Source: Mycobacterium numidiamassiliense
Lineage (GTDB): Bacteria; Actinomycetota; Actinomycetes; Mycobacteriales; Mycobacteriaceae
Assembly (NCBI RefSeq): GCF_900157365.1
Contig: NZ_FUEZ01000003.1
Coordinates: forward strand, 496,001-560,000
DNA length: 64,000 nt
Direction: 5' to 3'
The notes under the pieces are model-generated. The model saw only the letters and a program-made list of their open reading frames with translations, did no database searches and was not told where the DNA came from. How positions within the stretch are numbered: position 1 is the first letter of the stretch; each line of letters starts with the position of its first letter. Position numbers and translations under genes: made by a program. Below are positions 38,257-46,009 of this stretch, one piece after another.

Positions 38257-39353
38257 CCATCGCCGAACCGCCGTTTGCGCTGAGCGGCGCTGCCGGCACT
38301 CTGATCGCCGACGGGGTGCAGGCTCGCTACTGCGACGTGCGCGCGGCGCAGGCCGCACTGCGCTCGGGTTCGGCTCCAATTGTCTTGGGCGCGTTGCCTT
38401 TCGATCTGGATAAACCCGCAGCCCTGCTGGTGCCCGGCGCGGTGCAGCGCCCCGACGCGCTGCCCGACTGGCCGACGGGCCCGCTGCCGACGGTGCGCAT
38501 CACGGCCGCCGTCCCGCCACTGGCCGATTACCGCACCCGAATCAGCCGGGCCCGCGACCAACTCAGATCACCCGGCACCACGCTGAGCAAAGTGGTGCTG
38601 GCCCGCGCGTTGCGATTGTCCGCCGATGCCGCGCTGGACGCCCGCGTCGTACTGCGGCGGCTCGTCGCGGCGGATCCGGCCGCCTACGGGTATCTCGTCG
38701 ACCTGACCGCCGCGGGCGACGACTATGCGGGTGCGGCCCTGATCGGCGCCAGCCCTGAGCTTCTGGTCGCACGCTCCGGCGACCGCGTGATCTGCCAGCC
38801 GTTCGCCGGTTCGGCCCCGCGCGCCGTCGACCCCGAACTCGATACCGCCAACGGGGCCGCATTGGCCGCCTCGGCCAAGGACCGCCACGAGCATCAGCTG
38901 GTGATCGACGCCATGCGGGCCGCCCTGGAACCGCTGTGCGACGACCTGACCATTGCGGCCGAGCCACAACTGAGCCGCACCGCCGCGGTCTGGCATCTTT
39001 GCACACCGATCAGCGGTAGACTGCGCGAAACATCAACTACTGCAATCGATCTGGCGTTGGCCCTGCATCCCACCCCAGCGGTCGGGGGGGTGCCGGCCGA
39101 GGCCGCGTCCGAGCTCATCGCCGAACTGGAAGGCGACCGCGGTTTCTACGCCGGGGCGGTGGGCTGGTGCGACGCCAACGGCGATGGCCGCTGGGTCGTG
39201 TCCATCCGCTGTGCACAGCTGTCGGCGGATCGTCGCACCGCCCTGGCGCACGCCGGTGGCGGCATCGTCGCCGAATCCGATCCCGACGACGAAGTCGACG
39301 AAACGACAACGAAATTCACGACCATTCTGAATGCGCTGGGGGTGCAGCAATGA
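38253..39353 (+). CDS. entC: Isochorismate synthase (EntC/MenF-like)
   Basis: A 366-residue chorismate-utilising enzyme starting at GTG 38253. Conserved segments are SKVVLARALRL, GASPELLVARSGD, CQPFAGSAPR, the active-site region LCTPISGRL, and LHPTPAVGGVP followed by RGFYAGAVGWCD. It converts chorismate to isochorismate, feeding either menaquinone or a salicylate-type (mycobactin) pathway; no other gene of either pathway is adjacent. It overlaps both gpm2 and the GNAT gene by 4 nt, forming a three-gene operon. Confidence 0.93.
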   Translation: MTIAEPPFALSGAAGTLIADGVQARYCDVRAAQAALRSGSAPIVLGALPFDLDKPAALLVPGAVQRPDALPDWPTGPLPTVRITAAVPPLADYRTRISRARDQLRSPGTTLSKVVLARALRLSADAALDARVVLRRLVAADPAAYGYLVDLTAAGDDYAGAALIGASPELLVARSGDRVICQPFAGSAPRAVDPELDTANGAALAASAKDRHEHQLVIDAMRAALEPLCDDLTIAAEPQLSRTAAVWHLCTPISGRLRETSTTAIDLALALHPTPAVGGVPAEAASELIAELEGDRGFYAGAVGWCDANGDGRWVVSIRCAQLSADRRTALAHAGGGIVAESDPDDEVDETTTKFTTILNALGVQQ

Positions 39354-39826
39354 ACATCCGCCGCGCCAGACCCGAAGACGCCGCGGATATCACCGACATG
39401 ATTCACGGGCTGGCCGAATTCGAACGTGCGCCCGAACAATGCACTGTCACCGAAAAGCAAATCCTGACAGCGCTTTTCGCCGATTCTCCGACAATATTCG
39501 GACACGTCGCCGAGGTTGACGGCGAGATCGCGGCGATGGCGTTGTGGTTTCTCAGCTTTTCCACCTGGGACGGTGTCGCGGGCATCTACCTCGAAGACTT
39601 GTTCGTACGGAACAGGTTTCGCCGTCGCGGCCTGGCCCGCGCACTGCTGGCGGAGCTGGCAGCCGAATGCGTCGACGGCGGCTACACGCGGTTGTCGTGG
39701 GCGGTGTTGAACTGGAACTCCAAAGCCATCGCGCTCTACGACGGCGTCGGCGCGCAGCCGCAACGGGAGTGGACCACCTACCGGCTGTCCGGCCCGCCGT
39801 TGGCCGAGCTGGCCGGACCGCGCTGA
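39350..39826 (+). CDS. GNAT family N-acetyltransferase (SSAT-like)
   Basis: A 158-residue GNAT protein starting at ATG 39350 (ATGA overlap with entC). Acetyl-CoA loop: FRRRGLARALLAELA; the N-terminal beta strand is MNIRRARPEDAADI, and a characteristic WAVLNWNSKAIALYDGVGAQ segment, typical of spermidine/thialysine acetyltransferase-like enzymes, follows. The substrate is not known. Its 3' end overlaps the convergent membrane-protein gene by 49 nt. Confidence 0.92.
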   Translation: MNIRRARPEDAADITDMIHGLAEFERAPEQCTVTEKQILTALFADSPTIFGHVAEVDGEIAAMALWFLSFSTWDGVAGIYLEDLFVRNRFRRRGLARALLAELAAECVDGGYTRLSWAVLNWNSKAIALYDGVGAQPQREWTTYRLSGPPLAELAGPR

Positions 39827-40206
39827 TCGCCGCCGGCCCAGCGCAGGGCCGCGGGGCTGAACAGCAGGATCAACACCGTCAGCGCCACGGCGCCCAGCGG
39901 AATCCCGAAGACCGGCCGGTGCGAACCCGTCGTGAGGTACCAGGCCACCGGTAGCAGCAGCAGCTGAGCGAACACGGCCAGTCCGCGGCCCCAGCGCTTT
40001 CCGAGAGTCAGCGCGCGTCCGGCGGCCAGTACTACGCCGCCGACCACGACGAACCAGACCGCCGTGCCCAGGCCGTTGACCACGTGCTGGTCGGCCCCGG
40101 CGATCGCCCGCACCACCAGCACCGCGGCCATCACCAGCGCGGCGGCACCCTGCACCGCGACGATCAATCCCGCGCCGCGCACGGTGGATGGGGCGGGCAG
40201 TGTCAC
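39778..40206 (-). CDS. Small integral membrane protein (four predicted helices)
   Basis: A 142-residue protein with four hydrophobic spans (about residues 13-35, 46-64, 74-92 and 101-120) and a hydrophilic Gly/Ser-rich tail. It corresponds by position to an M. tuberculosis conserved membrane protein. No catalytic motif is seen. The tail codons overlap the 3' end of the GNAT gene by 49 nt on the opposite strand. Confidence 0.85.
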   Translation of the reverse strand: MTLPAPSTVRGAGLIVAVQGAAALVMAAVLVVRAIAGADQHVVNGLGTAVWFVVVGGVVLAAGRALTLGKRWGRGLAVFAQLLLLPVAWYLTTGSHRPVFGIPLGAVALTVLILLFSPAALRWAGGDQRGPASSANGGPDSR

Positions 40207-40298
40207 AGCGTCAGCGTAGTCAGGAGCCCACGCTTGCCCGCGAACCCGGCGGTTCCCCCACAGCGGAGGCTTAGGCGCCCCGCATAAGCTCGTGCATC

Positions 40299-41267
40299 AT
40301 GCGCGCGGTGCTGATCGTGAACCCAACGGCCACGTCGACCACACCGGCGGGGCGCGACCTTCTGGCACATGCCCTCAAGAGCCGCCTTGACCTCACCGTC
40401 GAACACACCAACCATCGCGGCCACGGTCACGAACTCGGGCAGGCGGCCGCCGCGAACGGGGTGGACCTCGTCGTCGTGCACGGCGGTGACGGCACAGTGA
40501 GCGGGGTGGTCAACGGCCTGCTGGGCCACCCCGGTTCGGCGCCGCCGCCGGGAAACATCCCCGCGGTCGCGGTAGTGCCCGGCGGCTCGGCCAACGTGCT
40601 CGCGAGGGCGCTGGGCATCTCGCGGGATCCGGTCGCGGCCACCAACCAGCTCATCCAATTGATCGACGACTACCGCCGTCACCAGGCCTGGCGGCGCATC
40701 AGCCTGATCGACTGCGGCGAGCATTGGGCCGTGATCAACGCGGGCATGGGCGTCGACGCGGAGGTGGTGGCGGGAGTCGAAGCGCTGCGCAACAAGGGTG
40801 TGAAGGTCAACCCGCTGCGCTATTGGCGGGTGGCCATTCCCATCACGATCGGCTTCGCCCGGCGCGAACCGTCGCTGATCCTGGAGCTGCCCGGCAGCGA
40901 GCCTATCCCCGGCGTGCACTTCGCCTGGGTGTCCAACACCCGGCCCTGGACCTACAGCGACAACCGGCCGATGGTGACCAACCCCGGCTGCAGCTTCGAG
41001 TCGGGCCTTGGAGTGTTCGCCGTCACCGGCATGAAGACGATTCCGACGCTGCGCCTGCTGAGCCAGATCCTTTCGAAGCGGCCGAATCCGCAAGCCAAGC
41101 AGCTGATCCGGGACGACGACGCGGCCTGCCTGCGGATCTCCTCGCCCGGGGCACCGGTGGCGACTCAGTTCGACGGGGAATACCTCGGCCTGCGCGAAAC
41201 CATGACGTTCCGTTCTGTTCGCAATGCGCTTGCGGTAGCGGCCCCACCCCAGCAAAAAACTCTCTGA
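40299..41267 (+). CDS. Diacylglycerol/sphingosine kinase-like lipid kinase family protein
   Basis: A 322-residue protein with the DAGK catalytic-domain signatures: VLIVNPTAT at the N-terminus, the nucleotide loop VVHGGDGTVSGVVNG, and PGGSANVLARALGI. A C-terminal half (GCSFESGLGVFAVTG, FDGEYLGLRE) completes the two-domain fold. It should phosphorylate a lipid alcohol using ATP, but the exact lipid is unknown. It is monocistronic, followed by the long whiB1 upstream region. Confidence 0.92.
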   Translation: MRAVLIVNPTATSTTPAGRDLLAHALKSRLDLTVEHTNHRGHGHELGQAAAANGVDLVVVHGGDGTVSGVVNGLLGHPGSAPPPGNIPAVAVVPGGSANVLARALGISRDPVAATNQLIQLIDDYRRHQAWRRISLIDCGEHWAVINAGMGVDAEVVAGVEALRNKGVKVNPLRYWRVAIPITIGFARREPSLILELPGSEPIPGVHFAWVSNTRPWTYSDNRPMVTNPGCSFESGLGVFAVTGMKTIPTLRLLSQILSKRPNPQAKQLIRDDDAACLRISSPGAPVATQFDGEYLGLRETMTFRSVRNALAVAAPPQQKTL

Positions 41268-41372
41268 ACTGCGAAAATTAAAATACGAGCGACCTATCGC
41301 ACAAAATTTTCGGTCGAAAGTAGCCCGCGAGTGTAGTACAACGGTATGAGGGCTCGGCTACGGGTTGATCAA

Positions 41373-41409
41373 AGTGAGATAGCACACGAGCTAACGCACG
41401 CTATTGACA
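41373..41409 (+). promoter_or_regulatory. whiB1 promoter: CRP-type site and -35 element
   Basis: AGTGA-GATAGC-ACACG at 41373-41388 matches the CRP palindrome (TGTGA-N6-TCACA) at GTGA and CAC. A consensus -35, TTGACA, follows at 41404-41409; the matching -10 is poor. M. tuberculosis whiB1 is known to be controlled by the CRP homologue Rv3676 at a similar site. About 140 nt of leader precede the whiB1 start. Confidence 0.75.
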
Positions 41410-41552
41410 TCTGTTGAGCCTGTGAAACGATCGAAAGGTTGCATGCAGGAAATTCGTAAGGGTACTGACGACCCTTACTCGTGCAAGCGTTAAAGAGCCG
41501 AAGAAAAAACGCCAGTGCGCGATGCTGCGCACATAGTGAGGAGTAAGGACTT

Positions 41553-41807
41553 ATGGATTGGCGCCACAGGGCGGTGTGTCGCGACGAGGACCCGGAGCTG
41601 TTCTTCCCGGTGGGGAATAGTGGGCCCGCGCTTGCGCAGATCGCTGACGCGAAACTGGTCTGCAATCGGTGTGCGGTGACCACGGAGTGCCTTGGCTGGG
41701 CTCTGAATACCGGACAGGACTCGGGCGTCTGGGGCGGCATGAGTGAAGACGAGCGGCGTGCATTGAAGCGTCGCAACGCCCGGACAAAGGCTCGCAGCGG
41801 AGTCTGA
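41553..41807 (+). CDS. whiB1: WhiB1 NO-responsive iron-sulfur transcription factor
   Basis: An 84-residue WhiB protein. Cys9, Cys37, Cys40 and Cys46 are the cluster ligands; the SGVWGGMSEDER turn contacts the sigma factor, and the basic tail ALKRRNARTKARSG binds DNA. WhiB1 is essential in M. tuberculosis and its 4Fe-4S cluster reacts with nitric oxide. It is a monocistronic gene with a long upstream region carrying a CRP-type site, closed by a strong hairpin. Confidence 0.97.
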   Translation: MDWRHRAVCRDEDPELFFPVGNSGPALAQIADAKLVCNRCAVTTECLGWALNTGQDSGVWGGMSEDERRALKRRNARTKARSGV

Positions 41808-41819
41808 CCCCAGCCTCCG

Positions 41820-41859
41820 TAACAGTGCGGCCCCGACAATCGTCGGGGCCGCACTGTTA
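41820..41859. terminator. Bidirectional hairpin between whiB1 and pdtaS
   Basis: A perfect 18-bp inverted repeat (41820-41837 and 41842-41859; arm TAACAGTGCGGCCCCGAC) with an AATC loop. It lies 12 nt after the whiB1 stop and 9 nt before the convergent pdtaS stop, and is symmetrical, so it can terminate both transcripts although no T-run follows the GC core. Confidence 0.85.
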
Positions 41860-41868
41860 CGTCCGGTG

Positions 41869-43371
41869 TTAGAGCAGCAACCGGGCCCGACGGCCGATCG
41901 GCACACGTAGCACCACGTCAGTGCCGCCGCGGGGCGCCTCCCGCATGCCCAGCGTGCCGTCGAGCTCCGCCGCCACCAGCGTCCGCACGATCTGCAGACC
42001 CAGGCTGTCGGATTTCTCCAGACTGAATCCCTCGGGCAGTCCACGCCCGTCGTCGTGCACCACGACGTCGAGCCAGCGCGCCGAACGCTCGGCGCGAATG
42101 GTGACCGACCCTTCACGGGCGGCCGGATCAAACGCATGCTCGATCGCGTTCTGCACGAGCTCGGTGATCACCATGACCAGTGCCGTCGCGCGATCGGAGT
42201 CGAGCACCCCAAGATCGCCGACCCGGTTGATCCGGATCGGTCTATCGACCGAGGCCACATCGTTCATGATCGGCACGATCCGGTCGATGACCTCGTCGAG
42301 ATTGACCTGCTCGTCCACCGACATCGACAAGGCGTCGTGGACCAGGGCGATCGACGACACCCGGCGCACCGATTCGGTCAGCGCTTCGCGACCTTCGGCG
42401 TTGGCGGTGCGGCGCGCCTGCAGGCGCAGCAGTGCCGCGACCGTTTGCAGGTTGTTCTTCACCCGGTGGTGGATCTCCCGGATGGTGGCGTCCTTGGACA
42501 TCAGGGCTCGGTCGCGCCGCTTCACCTCGGTCACGTCGCGGATCAGGATCGCCGCCCCCGCGCTGGAGCCGTTGACCACCAGCGGCAACGTCCGAAGCAG
42601 CACCGTGGCCCCGCCGGCATCGACCTCCATCCGCATGCTCTTGCCGCCCGCCAGCAGGTCCTGGATGTGCTCGGCCACCTCCTGGGCCTCGAAGGAGTCG
42701 GAGATCAGCGGCCGCGTGATGTCGACGAGGTTGTGGCCCTCCAGCTCGCTGGTCAGGCCCATGCGGTGGTAGGCGGACAGCGCATTGGGGCTGGCGTAGA
42801 CGACCACACCGTCGACGTCGAGGCGGATGAAACCGTCGCCCACCCGTGGCGTGGAGCGCGACATGGCCACATCGCGCACGTCGGGAAAGGTGCCCTCGGA
42901 CAACATGTGGACGAGGTCGCTGGCGCACGCCCGGTAGGCGGTCTCCAGGTGACCTGAGTGCTCGTGAGCCGCCAGCGTGGTCTGGTGCTGGGTGAGCACC
43001 GCCACCACCTGGTCGCCATAACGGACCGGGGAGGCCGCCACATGCGGCCCGGGCAGTTGCCACGAATGTTCTTGGCTGCCAGCGCTTTCGCGCTGCGCGG
43101 TGCCGGTAGCGAAGGTCTCGGCGACCAGTGCCAGCCGGTCGGCGGCCACGACACTGCCCACCGAGTCGGTCTGCAAAACCGTGGGCGCGGTGGTCGGGCG
43201 GCATTGCGCCACACACACCAGCACGTTGTCGTCGCGGCAGACCCACATCAGGTAGTCGGCAAAGGACAGATCTGCCAGCAGCTGCCACTCCCCGACCACC
43301 GCATGCAGATGGTCCACCGCGTTGCCCGGCAGCATCGTGTGTTCGGCAAGAAGGTCACCGAGAGTGGACAT
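41869..43371 (-). CDS. pdtaS: Sensor histidine kinase PdtaS
   Basis: A 500-residue cytoplasmic kinase starting at ATG 43371. An N-terminal GAF-like domain (residues ~1-150) is followed by a PAS domain (~165-285, FIRLDVDGVVVYASPNAL). The HisKA_2-type phosphoacceptor is in EIHHRVKNNLQTV, and the HATPase has TELVQNAIEHAF, HDDGRGLPEGF and LGLQIVRTL. PdtaS phosphorylates the antiterminator regulator PdtaR; pdtaR is not in this window. No transmembrane helices. It is convergent with whiB1, as in M. tuberculosis. Confidence 0.96.
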   Translation of the reverse strand: MSTLGDLLAEHTMLPGNAVDHLHAVVGEWQLLADLSFADYLMWVCRDDNVLVCVAQCRPTTAPTVLQTDSVGSVVAADRLALVAETFATGTAQRESAGSQEHSWQLPGPHVAASPVRYGDQVVAVLTQHQTTLAAHEHSGHLETAYRACASDLVHMLSEGTFPDVRDVAMSRSTPRVGDGFIRLDVDGVVVYASPNALSAYHRMGLTSELEGHNLVDITRPLISDSFEAQEVAEHIQDLLAGGKSMRMEVDAGGATVLLRTLPLVVNGSSAGAAILIRDVTEVKRRDRALMSKDATIREIHHRVKNNLQTVAALLRLQARRTANAEGREALTESVRRVSSIALVHDALSMSVDEQVNLDEVIDRIVPIMNDVASVDRPIRINRVGDLGVLDSDRATALVMVITELVQNAIEHAFDPAAREGSVTIRAERSARWLDVVVHDDGRGLPEGFSLEKSDSLGLQIVRTLVAAELDGTLGMREAPRGGTDVVLRVPIGRRARLLL

Positions 43372-43420
43372 CAATCACTTCCGCGTTGTCCCCCGGCGGG
43401 AGGTCCGAACCGTCTGACGG

Positions 43421-43636
43421 CTAGCTGATGACGGCGATGAGGTCGCCGGCCTGGATGACGTCGCCGACCGCGACGCTCACTTTGCTCACGGTGCCGCCGA
43501 CCTCGGCCAGGACGGGGATTTCCATCTTCATGGACTCCAGCAGCACCACGATGTCGCCCTTGCCGACCTCGTCGCCCTCATTGACAACGACTTCGAGCAC
43601 GCTGGCCACAATCTCGGCTCGGACATCCTCGGCCAT
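43421..43636 (-). CDS. Biotinylated single-domain protein (TB7.3-like BCCP domain)
   Basis: A 71-residue stand-alone biotinyl domain starting at ATG 43636. The biotin attachment motif is ESMKMEIP, with Lys37 as the acceptor, and it has the usual hammerhead pattern (VGKGDIVVLLE...VSKVSVAVGDVIQAGD). It matches TB7.3 in length. Without an attached carboxylase, it must serve as the carrier for enzymes encoded elsewhere, or have a separate role. It lies upstream (on its strand) of pdtaS, separated by 49 bp. Confidence 0.95.
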   Translation of the reverse strand: MAEDVRAEIVASVLEVVVNEGDEVGKGDIVVLLESMKMEIPVLAEVGGTVSKVSVAVGDVIQAGDLIAVIS

Positions 43637-43834
43637 CTTCACCCCACTCGTTTCGACCACATCGCATGCTGGCTGCTGGTCCAGGCTTTTCGTCAGGCTC
43701 ATGTATATCGAACCACAACAGGAGAACCGACAGCGGCCAGCGGCATGTGAAACGCGCCGTGGAAGACATGAGAGAATTGACGGCAACGACGGGCGCTTAC
43801 GCCCGGATCATGACGAACGACGGAGGAACCTCAT

Positions 43835-43909
43835 ATGGCCAAGCGTGGCCGGAAGAAGCGTGACCGCAAGTACAACAAGGCCAACCACGGCAAGCGGCCC
43901 AACGCCTAG
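43835..43909 (+). CDS. Ribosomal protein bL37 (24 residues)
   Basis: A 24-codon gene, easily missed because of size: MAKRGRKKRDRKYNKANHGK then RPNA. It has a strong Shine-Dalgarno (GGAGGA, 7 nt before ATG) and is followed within 10 nt by an intrinsic terminator. The extremely basic composition and wording match the small actinobacterial large-subunit protein bL37 seen in mycobacterial ribosome structures. It sits between the biotinyl-protein gene and rshA, on the opposite strand to both. Confidence 0.9.
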   Translation: MAKRGRKKRDRKYNKANHGKRPNA

Positions 43910-43918
43910 TCGCTGGTA

Positions 43919-43942
43919 GCCCCGCTCGCGCGGGGCCCTTTT
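43919..43942 (+). terminator. Intrinsic terminator after bL37
   Basis: GCCCCGC (43919-43925), a TCGC loop and GCGGGGC (43930-43936) are followed by CC and TTTT (43939-43942). It lies 9 nt after the bL37 stop and overlaps the last codons of convergent rshA. Confidence 0.85.
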
Positions 43943-44240
43943 ACTGCACGTCGCGGATGATGGTGGTGCGGCGAATCTCGAGCTGCAGCCGCTCCCGCAG
44001 ACCCTCGGGCGCCCTGTCGCCGCTGCACTTGGTGGCTATCAGGGCCTTGAACTGCTCCTCGATCCCGAAGATCCGCAGACAAGGTGGGCATTCGTCGAGG
44101 TGCTGCTTGAGCTTTTGCCGCGTCTCGGGGGTGCATTCACCGTCGAGCAGCGTCCATACCTCGGCGATCAGTTCGGCACACTCGGCCTTCGTGAGTGGTT
44201 CGGCACCCGTCGAGGGGTCATCGGGCGAAAGCTCGCTCAT
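43941..44240 (-). CDS. rshA: Anti-sigma factor RshA (zinc/redox type, ZAS)
   Basis: A 99-residue anti-sigma factor with the HxxxCxxC zinc motif, His47-x3-Cys51-x2-Cys54 ([10 protein letters not shown]), plus further cysteines at 21, 36 and near residue 71. Under reducing conditions RshA binds SigH; oxidation releases it. The ATG overlaps the sigH stop (ATGA), giving stoichiometric co-translation. It is encoded directly downstream of sigH. Confidence 0.95.
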   Translation of the reverse strand: MSELSPDDPSTGAEPLTKAECAELIAEVWTLLDGECTPETRQKLKQHLDECPPCLRIFGIEEQFKALIATKCSGDRAPEGLRERLQLEIRRTTIIRDVQ

Positions 44241-44902
44241 GACGACACCTCCTCCTGCGCCTGCTCGCCTCTGATGAAGCCGCGGTCCTTGGCCACGCCT
44301 TCCAACAGTGCACGCAGCTGCCGGCGGCCGCGGTGCAGCCGAGACATTACCGTCCCGATCGGCGTGTCCATGATCTCGGCGATCTCCTTGTACGGGAAAC
44401 CCTCGACATCGGCGTAGTAGACCGCCATCCGGAACTCTTCGGGCAGCGCCTGCAGGGCGGCCTTGATTTCGGTGTCCGGCAGCGCCTCGAGTGCCTCGAC
44501 CTCAGCCGAACGCAGCCCGGTCGACGAGTGCTCAGCGTTGGCCGCAAGCTGCCAGTCGGTGATTGCTTCCGTCGGGTATTCCGCAGGTTGGCGCTGCTTC
44601 TTCCGGTAGCTGTTGATGTAGGTGTTGGTCAAGATCCGGTACAGCCACGCCTTGAGGTTGGTGCCGGCCCGGAATGAGCGAAAACCCGCGTAGGCCTTCA
44701 CCATGGTTTCCTGCAGCAGGTCCTCGGCATCGGCGGGATTGCGCGTCATCCGCAGCGCGCCGCCATAAAGCTGATCTAGCAGGGGAATCGCATCGCGCTC
44801 GAACCGCGCGGTCAGCTCCGCGTCGCTCTCCTTCGGCAACTCAGCCGCGGGCGCCTCGAGGTCGGCGCCGTCTGAACCGGTCACCCCGTCGATGTCAGCC
44901 AT
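44237..44902 (-). CDS. sigH: ECF sigma factor SigH (oxidative and heat stress)
   Basis: A 221-residue group 4 sigma factor in its standard form (ATG 44902, [10 protein letters not shown]). Region 2 includes [20 protein letters not shown] and [18 protein letters not shown]; region 4 includes [20 protein letters not shown] and [15 protein letters not shown]. SigH controls thioredoxin, mycothiol-linked and protease genes in mycobacteria. The frame stays open upstream to a GTG at 45019 with a much better ribosome-binding site (GGGAGGAGGGAG), which would add 39 residues; see findings. It is translationally coupled to rshA. Confidence 0.96.
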   Translation of the reverse strand: MADIDGVTGSDGADLEAPAAELPKESDAELTARFERDAIPLLDQLYGGALRMTRNPADAEDLLQETMVKAYAGFRSFRAGTNLKAWLYRILTNTYINSYRKKQRQPAEYPTEAITDWQLAANAEHSSTGLRSAEVEALEALPDTEIKAALQALPEEFRMAVYYADVEGFPYKEIAEIMDTPIGTVMSRLHRGRRQLRALLEGVAKDRGFIRGEQAQEEVSS

Positions 44903-45102
44903 CTCGATTAACCCGGTCCCTTCTGTGGCGGTGTCGCCGGTCAGCACCATTGGCAACATCGCACTCCCAAAGAAGCGATCTACCCGCTCTTTGTCCAACA
45001 GGATCGTCGCCGTTGACACCCGACTCCCTCCTCCCAATCTAGAGGCTGGGACCGACGGGCTTTGCCCGGGTCCGCTCACACCGCATCAGAGACGACTGAA
45101 TC

Positions 45103-45129
45103 AACAGCACGAGCCGACCTGCTATTTCC
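45103..45129 (-). promoter_or_regulatory. Putative SigH-dependent promoter of sigH
   Basis: On the minus strand GGAAAT (45124-45129), an 18-bp spacer and GTT (45103-45105) resemble the SigH/SigR consensus GGAAY-N18-20-GTT. It lies about 85 nt before the GTG at 45019 and 200 nt before the ATG of sigH, fitting autoregulation. Confidence 0.6.
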
Positions 45130-45160
45130 GGCGGTTCGAGCCGGGCGTTAGTGTGGCGCC

Positions 45161-46009
45161 ATGTCTCTCAAAGGAAAGACCATGTTCATCTCGGGTGCCA
45201 GTCGCGGCATTGGCCTGGCTATCGCCAAACGCGCTGCGCAAGACGGGGCCAACATTGCCCTGATCGCCAAGACGGCCGAGCCGCACCCGAAGCTGCCGGG
45301 CACGGTGTACACCGCCGCCAAGGAACTCGAGGAAGCGGGCGGCCAGGCGCTGCCGATCGTCGGGGACGTCCGCGACCCGGATTCCGTCGAGTCGGCGGTG
45401 GCCAAGGCGGTCGAACAATTCGGCGGCATCGACATCTGCGTCAACAATGCGTCGGCGATCAACCTGGGATCCATCGCCGAGGTGCCGATGAAACGGTTCG
45501 ACTTGATGAACGGCATCCAGGTGCGCGGCACGTATGCCGTGTCGCGGGCGTGCCTGGCACACATGAAGGGCCGGGAGAACCCGCACGTCCTGACGTTGTC
45601 GCCACCGGTGCTGCTGGACAGCAAGTGGCTCAAGCCGACGGCCTACATGATGGCGAAGTTCGGTATGACGTTGTGTGCGCTGGGGATCGCCGAAGAGATG
45701 CGCGACGAGGGCATCGCCTCCAACACCTTGTGGCCGCGCACGCTGGTGGCCACCGCCGCGGTGCAGAACCTGCTCGGCGGCGACGAGGCGATGGGGCGGG
45801 CCCGCAAGCCGGAGATCTATTCCGACGCGGCTTACGTCGTCCTCAACAAGCCCGCCCGCGAGTTCACCGGCAACAGCTTGCTGTGCGAGGACGTGCTGGT
45901 CGACTCCGGCGTCACCGACCTGTCGGTATACGACTGCATACCGGGTTCCCAACTCGGCGAAGACTTCTGGGTGGAGGGCGTCAACCCGCCGGGCTACGCC
46001 GGCCCGTAG
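45161..46009 (+). CDS. Short-chain dehydrogenase/reductase (HSDL2-like, Rv3224-type)
   Basis: A 282-residue SDR. Cofactor motif GASRGIGLAI; NNAS (ICVNNASAIN); the active-site Tyr and Lys are in TAYMMAKFGM, preceded by the catalytic-Ser region LSPPVLL. The extended C-terminal part (YDCIPGSQLGEDFWVEG) is typical of hydroxysteroid-dehydrogenase-like-2 proteins. An oxidoreductase of a lipid alcohol or ketone is likely. It is convergent with the mycolic-acid methyltransferase gene, whose stop is immediately adjacent. Confidence 0.92.
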   Translation: MSLKGKTMFISGASRGIGLAIAKRAAQDGANIALIAKTAEPHPKLPGTVYTAAKELEEAGGQALPIVGDVRDPDSVESAVAKAVEQFGGIDICVNNASAINLGSIAEVPMKRFDLMNGIQVRGTYAVSRACLAHMKGRENPHVLTLSPPVLLDSKWLKPTAYMMAKFGMTLCALGIAEEMRDEGIASNTLWPRTLVATAAVQNLLGGDEAMGRARKPEIYSDAAYVVLNKPAREFTGNSLLCEDVLVDSGVTDLSVYDCIPGSQLGEDFWVEGVNPPGYAGP

